DNA of 5,928 nt from NCBI GenBank assembly GCA_003645745.1, contig QNCH01000107.1, positions 1 through 5,928 on the forward strand, given 5' to 3'. The notes beneath the pieces were generated by a model. The model ran no database searches. It was not told the DNA's origin and was given only the letters and a program-made list of their open reading frames with translations. Origin of the DNA: Candidatus Omnitrophota bacterium. Lineage in GTDB: Bacteria; Omnitrophota; Gorgyraeia; B26-G9. The translations under genes and the position numbers were made by a program. Shown one piece after another: positions 1 through 4,789 of the stretch. How positions within the stretch are numbered: the stretch's first letter is position 1; every line of letters begins with the position of its first letter.

Positions 1-331
1 CAATAATCGGGGCAAACACTGTACCAATAATTGCAACAATAGTTAAAATTACCGCAATTAAGTTCAATAGGGTATTAACAATATGCCAGAATTGCCGTTT
101 ATCTTTGTCTCCAATATATTCAGTTAAGACAGGAATAATTGCTGCATTCGCAGCTCCTTCTCCAGTTAACTGCCGCAAAGTGTTTGGGATACGAAAAGCA
201 ACAAAAAAAGCCTGTGCTGTAACATTAGTGCCGAATAAACCAGCAATAATTATATCCCGCACAAAGCCAAGTATTCTGCTTAGTAAAGTAAATCCGCTAA
301 TCACTCCTGCAGACTTAAATAATTTTTTCAC
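1..331 (-). CDS. murJ: Lipid II flippase MurJ (MviN), N-terminal 110 residues, partial
   Basis: MurJ is the multi-pass inner-membrane flippase (MOP superfamily) that moves lipid II to the periplasmic face for peptidoglycan synthesis. Only the N-terminus is visible; the frame is open to the left edge. The translation from GTG at 331 begins MKKLFKSAGVISGFTLLSR and continues with the family signatures GFVRD (residues 22-26), AFFVAFRIPN (41-50), LRQL (52-55) and GEGAANAA (57-64). These correspond to the first membrane helices, and a further hydrophobic helix follows from about residue 89. Arg19, Arg25, Arg53 and Glu58 match charged positions known in E. coli MurJ, but the position matching E. coli Asp39 is Gln40. 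The GTG start is chosen because a good AAGGAG lies 8 nt upstream and the family homology begins there. It lies 214 nt after the M48-like gene, with a structured repeat between them. The family assignment is firm; the rest of the gene is not visible. Confidence 0.95.
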   Translation of the reverse strand, partial: MKKLFKSAGVISGFTLLSRILGFVRDIIIAGLFGTNVTAQAFFVAFRIPNTLRQLTGEGAANAAIIPVLTEYIGDKDKRQFWHIVNTLLNLIAVILTIVAIIGTVFAPII

Positions 332-339
332 TGATAAAA

Positions 340-345
340 CTCCTT
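340..345 (-). promoter_or_regulatory. Ribosome binding site of murJ
   Basis: AAGGAG on the minus strand ends 8 nt before the GTG at 331. This is the best Shine-Dalgarno match in the window, and it decides the use of the GTG start. Confidence 0.8.
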
Positions 346-380
346 ATAAACTCTAAATAAATAAGTGTTGCATTTATATC

Positions 381-480
381 CACAGATTTAGGTCAGATTT
401 ATCTGATCTGACTGAACGATTTCCGCGGCGTACTTTTGAAATCTTGATTGAAAATCAGGTAAAGATGGCCTGAATCTGTG
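381..480. repeat. 100-bp element with inverted ends and internal hairpins (MITE-like or structured RNA)
   Basis: This occupies most of the gap between the M48-like gene and murJ. The left arm 381-395 (cacagatttaggtca) pairs with the right arm 466-480 (tggcctgaatctgtg) over 15 positions; 13 are Watson-Crick and two (389/472, 393/468) are T-G on the plus strand. Inside are gtcagat 392-398 with atctgac 406-412 (which competes with the inner end of the outer arm), gatttc 418-423 with gaaatc 438-443, and cttgatt 443-449 with aatcagg 453-459 around a GAA loop (one T-G). No open frame of note runs through it. Two readings are possible: a small non-autonomous mobile repeat, or a multi-branched RNA. 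All three wobble pairs are G-U only if the plus strand is transcribed, opposite to the neighbouring genes. I see no poly-T terminator tract directly after it and no second copy in the window. Confidence 0.6.
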
Positions 481-545
481 AGGTAGAAATGTAATACTTC
501 TTTATTTACAGTTCCTTAACGGCATTCCATTGTGATATCTCAACA

Positions 546-1694
546 TTATTTTTTTTCCACATTCTCCGCGCTGTTATGGTATGTCTTAAAAAGTAAATCC
601 TGCGCGTATTTTTCCGCCAAATAAATACGTTCTGATATTGAAGGATAATTATAAAGCATAACCTCAATAAACTTTGCAGGAAAATAATTGCTGCAATAAT
701 CATGTTCAGAACGGATTAAAACTGAGACAAAAGCATCTGGCAGTTTAGTAAACTTTAAGCATAACTTATCAGCCTTTAATTCTATACCTCGCGCATAAGT
801 ATTTAAAAAAGGCAAAGCTGTAAGTATTGCGGTTAGAAATATCCCTGATAAAACAGGCAGAGACGCAATATCAAAATCCAGGACAAAATCAAAAGATTTT
901 ATACTATGATTAAAAATACTGCTTACCAAAAATGACAATAAAAAAACAACTCCAGCGTTCAATGCTAATAATTTCCAATAATGCGCGTAAGAATAATGCG
1001 CCAGCTCTCTTGCAGCTAACACTTCCACTTCAGAAACAGAATAATTTTCAAGTTCTTTACTTAAAATAAACTTCCCTTTATTTTTTATGCCGATAAAAAT
1101 AACTTTTGTTTTTCGATCCAGTCCCTGAAACTTGTTCAGATAAACACCAGATACTTTAATATTCATTTTTTGCGCTAATGAAATCAATTTTTGATCAAGT
1201 TCCGTGTTCTGTATCCTCCGGTATTGACAAAATAACGGATATATATAAGCAAAATATAACTTTAACATTCCTGGACAAAAACTTAACCAAAATAAGCCAG
1301 CGAAAATCCACCAAAAAGAACACTCATATTCCATTAAACCATAAATTACCTGTACAATAAATAGAAAGGCAAAAAACCAGGCAATTTCTTTTTTTGCCAA
1401 TGATTGCAGCCATTCAGAGAATAAAGGAATTTTTAAATCAAAATTCTTTTTAAGGACAAAATCCTGATAATATTTTAACCCAAAAGTAAAAATAGAATAC
1501 AATAGATAAAAAAATAAAAAATATATACTAATGCCAATTACCGCATTACCTGTCATAAATTTAACCATCTCACTCAAAGAAAAAGAAAAACTATATGCCA
1601 TAATAAAAAAATAAAAAAATGTAAGCCCTATATGCACAAAAAAAAGCTTATCTTTTATCGCGCAATAGTCATTATCTAAATTATTATTTGTCAT
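546..1694 (-). CDS. STE24/M48-family membrane protein with degenerate zinc site (probable pseudo-protease)
   Basis: This 382-residue integral membrane protein has the layout of STE24 (CAAX prenyl protease 1, peptidase family M48). Hydrophobic segments lie near residues 18-40, 48-70, 105-120, 127-150, 243-262 and 277-298. The N-terminal part has the STE24-like stretch FVLKKNFDLKIPLFSEWL (79-96). The usual HExxH zinc motif sits where expected, between membrane segments, but reads RELAH (229-233), so the first His is Arg (codon AGA, at least two changes from a His codon). The second His (233), the Glu (230) and the downstream Glu of ExxAD (IELKADK, Glu305) remain, as does the C-terminal PSISERI (351-357), matching HPPLxERI of the family. 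Active members cut membrane-associated proteins or peptides; with one zinc ligand lost this one is probably inactive or altered. The ATG at 1694 has only a weak purine-rich run (AGAGAG) before it. No frameshift or internal stop is present. Confidence 0.8.
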   Translation of the reverse strand: MTNNNLDNDYCAIKDKLFFVHIGLTFFYFFIMAYSFSFSLSEMVKFMTGNAVIGISIYFLFFYLLYSIFTFGLKYYQDFVLKKNFDLKIPLFSEWLQSLAKKEIAWFFAFLFIVQVIYGLMEYECSFWWIFAGLFWLSFCPGMLKLYFAYIYPLFCQYRRIQNTELDQKLISLAQKMNIKVSGVYLNKFQGLDRKTKVIFIGIKNKGKFILSKELENYSVSEVEVLAARELAHYSYAHYWKLLALNAGVVFLLSFLVSSIFNHSIKSFDFVLDFDIASLPVLSGIFLTAILTALPFLNTYARGIELKADKLCLKFTKLPDAFVSVLIRSEHDYCSNYFPAKFIEVMLYNYPSISERIYLAEKYAQDLLFKTYHNSAENVEKK

Positions 1695-1705
1695 TTTTTT
1701 CTCTC

Positions 1706-1734
1706 TGTAGGAGCATGATTTATCATGCCCTGTA
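1706..1734 (+). repeat. REP-like hairpin unit A
   Basis: The unit opens with tgtaggag (1706-1713) and closes with ccctgta (1728-1734). The core is a perfect 7-bp stem, gcatgat 1713-1719 with atcatgc 1722-1728, around a TT gap. The flanks tgtagg and cctgta also pair, with two G-T wobbles on the plus strand. Its 8-bp start is repeated in inverse as ctcctaca in unit B, so A and B together form a 101-bp inverted pair (1706-1806) resembling a BIME. The second arm pair ccctgt 1728-1733 with acaggg 1763-1768 nests inside. The form (TGTAGG, palindrome, CC, TGTA) is that of the REP-like repeats spread by RAYT (Y1 tyrosine) transposases; that link is inference. In the minus-strand transcript it would lie 11 nt upstream of the M48-like gene's start codon. 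Confidence 0.65.
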
Positions 1735-1753
1735 TCGTTTAATTATTGTTATT

Positions 1754-1759
1754 ATTATA
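1754..1759 (-). promoter_or_regulatory. Possible -10 element for the M48-like gene
   Basis: A perfect TATAAT on the minus strand lies 59 nt upstream of the ATG at 1694, between REP units A and B. No convincing -35 hexamer stands 16-18 nt further upstream. A TTGACT inside unit B (on the minus strand) is about 25 nt away, which is too far. The region is very AT-rich, so the match may be chance. Confidence 0.25.
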
Positions 1760-1768
1760 AAAACAGGG

Positions 1769-1806
1769 TACAGGTGAGAACAAAAGTCAACGTTGGTTCT
1801 CCTACA
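1769..1806 (-). repeat. REP-like hairpin unit B (inverted relative to A)
   Basis: Read on the minus strand it starts with TGTAGGAG (1806-1799) and ends with CCTGTA (1774-1769), the same ends as unit A. The stem is gagaac 1776-1781 with gttctc 1796-1801, and a loop containing the palindrome caacgttg (1788-1795). The stem sequence differs from unit A while the ends are kept, which is the pattern expected of separate members of a repeat family rather than a recent duplication. Confidence 0.6.
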
Positions 1807-1849
1807 CCTCATATCTTGTTTATTATTATTTTGTTGAATTCATTATTAT

Positions 1850-1877
1850 TACGGGTTTGATAAATCAACCCCCTACA
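1850..1877 (-). repeat. REP-like hairpin unit C, next to the stop codon of the beta-helix gene
   Basis: On the minus strand it begins TGTAGGGGG (1877-1869), shows the stem TTGAT/ATCAA around TT with flanking GGG/CCC (1853-1861 pairing with 1864-1872, one mismatch), and ends CGTA (1853-1850). The organisation matches unit A, including the TT gap. It starts 8 nt after the stop codon of the exported beta-helix protein. It could protect the 3' end of that mRNA or weaken transcription, but no T-run follows, so I do not call it an intrinsic terminator. AT-rich sequence (about 1807-1849) separates it from unit B. Confidence 0.55.
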
Positions 1878-1884
1878 TTGTAAT

Positions 1885-4764
1885 TTATTTGCCAATCATT
1901 CTTGTTCGGGCGGATACGGGGCTTATTAAATTCACCAAAGGCCTTAACACCAGTCTAATTACACGTTTCAACCACGGCTTTTGACTGATACATTCGGCTA
2001 TCTTCGGGCTGTATTTGCAATATAGTTTTACAAATATTTTTCCACAATAATTTGTCAACAAATGGTTATCTCTGAACCTGCTTAAAACTTTCACTTCTTC
2101 TGCCAGAGGCGTGCCATAGGCTGCTGTAGCAATAAAACATTTTCCTCCACCTTTGCTGCTTGTGCTATTGTTTGTGCCCTGGGTACTGGCAACACTGAAT
2201 GTAATTGCATAATCATCTGTGTTTGTATTCTCTGATGCGTCTTTGCATTTTACATAATAATTATATGTAAGGCCGTTTTTTAAGCCTGTTACTTCGGTCG
2301 TGTGGTTTGTGCCTGTGGTATTTGTAAATTGTGTCATATTTGTATAGCTTGCGCCTGCTGTTGCTGAATATTTGCAGGTTGCTGTTTCGTTGGTGGTTAA
2401 GGAGATTGTTGTTTGGGTTGTGCCTGAGGCTATAGTTTCTGTAGGTTGTGGATTAGAGCGAGAGGGAGAAGTGGTGTCTGAATCATCGGAAAACCATTCA
2501 CCATCAAAACCATCATCATCCAATCCCCCTGTATGAACTTGACCTCCAACAAAACCATCATCGTGATAAAACTTTATTTCATCTATCCATATAGTATATG
2601 GTTTTGTTGGGTTGGGGCCTCCGGCAGCTTCCCCAAAATGAAAATAGAATCTCCCAAATTCATCAAAAAAATGAGTTATATTAGGAGGAACAGTGCTACC
2701 TCCATAGTTGCATTGGTCTGGTTGAGTGTTAATTATATATTTAACCCAGCCATCACCTACCTGTTCAGTTGTTAAACGGGCATAATAATGATGTATTCCA
2801 TGATCATCCCAATCTGTTGCCCCATGAATATCTAACCAATTATTTGGATCATGAATATATGTTCCAAGCTGCCAGGTATCATACCTGAAAGGAAGCGGTT
2901 GAATAGGAAAATCCGCAGGAAATCTTACATAAAAACTCATCCTGTTTGCGCCATCCGCTTCAGGCATATGATCAGTTGTCTTATCATTTGACCTAAAATA
3001 GATTTGATTATTATTTTCACTTGCAAATGTTAATTTTAATGAATGATTGGTGCCATTAGCTCCAATGTTATCAATCTCAATCATGTCACCTGCTCCGGGC
3101 CAGGTAAATCCCCACCCCCGACCATATCCTCCAGTATCCTGAGATCCGCCAGGCAACCATAATATCTCATCCTCAAAATCCTGCAAAGTATTGGAATTTG
3201 GGGTTGTATAATTACAAATCTCATCAGGACAGGGATTGCCGAGATATTCCCAGATATAGCTCGTCAGTGTAATATTTCCACCGTAAAGACCTGTCCCGTT
3301 TGCGCAAAAACCTCTTTCACCACTAATCTGCGGATGGAGGTAAGTTTTCATATTGGTTTTTATAATATCTTCATTAGGAAAAGGCCATAAAGATTCATTA
3401 GTTGTTTCATTGTATCCTGGCTCCCCCCACAATGTCCCGTTAATACCAATCCTCTTCATCACAGTTGCTCCAATATCCCCGCCATCTGAGGCTTTACTTG
3501 ACAAATCAGAGTTAGCTTCAATTCTAGGAAGATATTTTAAGGAATTTGTCATAGGATTAATGTTGATGACATCATGTACTCCTTGGTTTGTATTAAAATA
3601 ATCAAGATAGTTACCATAGAAATAATTGTAGTCTGATAATGCCACATTCTTCAGAGCACCATACTCTGCTGATATATTTACAAAAAGACTATTTTGAACA
3701 GTACAAGCGTTACCAGTATGTCCATCTACAGCTCCATAGCTCAACCAGGTAGAAATATTTCCTATTGTTAAGTGGTCATAAGTCGTCCCATAACCCAGTA
3801 ATGCTCCACTAGGCGCATCCCAGCCTATACAATCCATTCTATTAGTATCAGAAAACCCAACACTTTGACCATGTAAGGACATATCCCCATGTAAATTAAT
3901 ACAACCCCGAAAAAAATTACCTGTCCCTCCCCCGTTTGGGAGAGTAAATGCACCAACTAAGCTGGCGACATTCCAATAGTCCCCAGTATCAGAGTCAATA
4001 ATAATAATATTCTGCCCTTCGCAATTAGAAGAATCATAAAACGCCACTCCACCCAGAGGTTCAAGCCTCCCATCATGTTCGGTATTGGTTGCATCAATTC
4101 TCCCGACAAATCTCCTCACAATTATATAATCTGATTTATACGATAATAACCTATATCTCCCTCCGCCCCATGCGTAACAATCTTCGTATAAGATGTGATG
4201 TGACACGCTATTACGAAACAACATACCTACATTATTTACTATATTATTCCCAGAGCCACATCTAAGAAATTTCAGGTAGTTCACTGCCCCAACAACACAA
4301 CCACCAAACCAAACCAAACCCTCAAACTGGATATAGGAATCTCCTTTATTTTCAACATAAAAAGTTCTATCCGTGCTAATGCTATCTGGATCACCAAAAA
4401 AAACTTTCCCATCATGCTCTGCTTTAATAATGGTCCAATTAGTATTTGTGCCCTGAGGCGGGAAGTGGTTCGTGTCTACAACATTTTCAGTTCCCGTGTA
4501 GATACCGTCCCGAATAATCAAAGTATCTCCCCCTAACATATGTGCCATTGAATACTGCAAGGTCTGCCATTCATTTCCCGAACTTCCATCCCCTGTTGTA
4601 TCGCTTCCATCTGTTGCCATGTAATAATCCGCTGCTTGAACTTGCGCCCCACCCCCCAAAACTCCTACTCCAATCACCACCGCGAAAACCATGGAAATGA
4701 TAACAGATAGAGACGGATTGAAAAACAAATTTACACTGATCACTGATTTATTTTTTGAAATCAT
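1885..4764 (-). CDS. Secreted beta-helix / jelly-roll / Fn3-like protein with C-terminal CFI-box domain
   Basis: This 959-residue exported protein has a long signal peptide (hydrophobic about 18-40, likely cleavage near QVQA|AD, 44-45). YYMATDGSDTTGDG (47-60) followed by GGDTLIIRDGIYTG (78-91) is the usual opening of right-handed parallel beta-helix proteins (DUF1565/PbH1 style). Short beta-rungs with Cys and Gly turns run to about 510. A module at about 525-738 ends in YTIWIDEIKFY and resembles a jelly-roll carbohydrate-binding or lyase-like fold. An Fn3-like module spans about 764-860 (ETATCKYSA, GLTYNYYVKCKD). A Ser/Thr/Asn/Gly linker leads to KCFIATAAYGTPLAEE (875-890) and a tail with SPKIAE and a weakly hydrophobic basic helix (932-950). 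Polysaccharide binding or cleavage at the surface is plausible, but I identify no catalytic residues. The ATG at 4764 has only a weak GGGG before it; a start at Met25 would damage the signal peptide's n-region. The gene lies 25 nt after pheT, so shared transcription is possible. Confidence 0.82.
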   Translation of the reverse strand: MISKNKSVISVNLFFNPSLSVIISMVFAVVIGVGVLGGGAQVQAADYYMATDGSDTTGDGSSGNEWQTLQYSMAHMLGGDTLIIRDGIYTGTENVVDTNHFPPQGTNTNWTIIKAEHDGKVFFGDPDSISTDRTFYVENKGDSYIQFEGLVWFGGCVVGAVNYLKFLRCGSGNNIVNNVGMLFRNSVSHHILYEDCYAWGGGRYRLLSYKSDYIIVRRFVGRIDATNTEHDGRLEPLGGVAFYDSSNCEGQNIIIIDSDTGDYWNVASLVGAFTLPNGGGTGNFFRGCINLHGDMSLHGQSVGFSDTNRMDCIGWDAPSGALLGYGTTYDHLTIGNISTWLSYGAVDGHTGNACTVQNSLFVNISAEYGALKNVALSDYNYFYGNYLDYFNTNQGVHDVININPMTNSLKYLPRIEANSDLSSKASDGGDIGATVMKRIGINGTLWGEPGYNETTNESLWPFPNEDIIKTNMKTYLHPQISGERGFCANGTGLYGGNITLTSYIWEYLGNPCPDEICNYTTPNSNTLQDFEDEILWLPGGSQDTGGYGRGWGFTWPGAGDMIEIDNIGANGTNHSLKLTFASENNNQIYFRSNDKTTDHMPEADGANRMSFYVRFPADFPIQPLPFRYDTWQLGTYIHDPNNWLDIHGATDWDDHGIHHYYARLTTEQVGDGWVKYIINTQPDQCNYGGSTVPPNITHFFDEFGRFYFHFGEAAGGPNPTKPYTIWIDEIKFYHDDGFVGGQVHTGGLDDDGFDGEWFSDDSDTTSPSRSNPQPTETIASGTTQTTISLTTNETATCKYSATAGASYTNMTQFTNTTGTNHTTEVTGLKNGLTYNYYVKCKDASENTNTDDYAITFSVASTQGTNNSTSSKGGGKCFIATAAYGTPLAEEVKVLSRFRDNHLLTNYCGKIFVKLYCKYSPKIAECISQKPWLKRVIRLVLRPLVNLISPVSARTRMIGK
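1888..2139 (-). other. CFI-box C-terminal domain of the exported protein (residues 876-959)
   Basis: The last 84 residues start at Cys876 in CFIATAAYG and continue with LSRFRDNHLLTN (894-905), FVKLYCKYSP (911-920), PWLKRVIRLVL (930-940) and RPLVNLISPV (941-950). I recognise this as the recurring C-terminal domain known as CFI-box-CTERM, which ends many otherwise unrelated exported proteins in several Gram-negative phyla. Its presence after a low-complexity linker, rather than within a fold, suggests a sorting or attachment role. That role is inferred, and the Cys may be a modification site. Cys907, Cys916 and Cys925 occur later in the tail. Confidence 0.7.
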
Positions 4765-4789
4765 TGTACCCCATTGTCTACTTCTTTAT

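Noticed and set aside
105..356. Plus-strand open frame of 83 codons.
   Set aside because: It overlaps the clear minus-strand murJ start and its ribosome binding site, and its translation has no family signature.
495..508. The 14-mer tacttctttattta occurs both here and at 4779-4792.
   Set aside because: The sequence is very AT-rich and the copies lie in unlike settings (after the M48-like gene; across the pheT stop codon). Flanks do not match, so chance is a sufficient explanation.
506..703. Minus-strand open frame of 65 codons.
   Set aside because: It lies in another frame over the 3' end of the M48-like gene and has neither a ribosome binding site nor a recognisable product.
1776..1801. 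TTGACT inside REP unit B as a -35 box paired with the TATAAT at 1754-1759.
   Set aside because: The spacer is about 25 nt, well outside the 16-18 nt range for sigma-70-type promoters.
1850..1877. Intrinsic terminator for the beta-helix gene.
   Set aside because: The hairpin is present, but on the minus strand it is followed by mixed AT sequence rather than a T-run, and the same structure recurs as units A and B away from gene ends.
2533..2775. Plus-strand open frame of 80 codons (also those at 1178-1360 and 3353-3601).
   Set aside because: All are antisense to well-supported minus-strand genes, and none shows a domain or a start signal.
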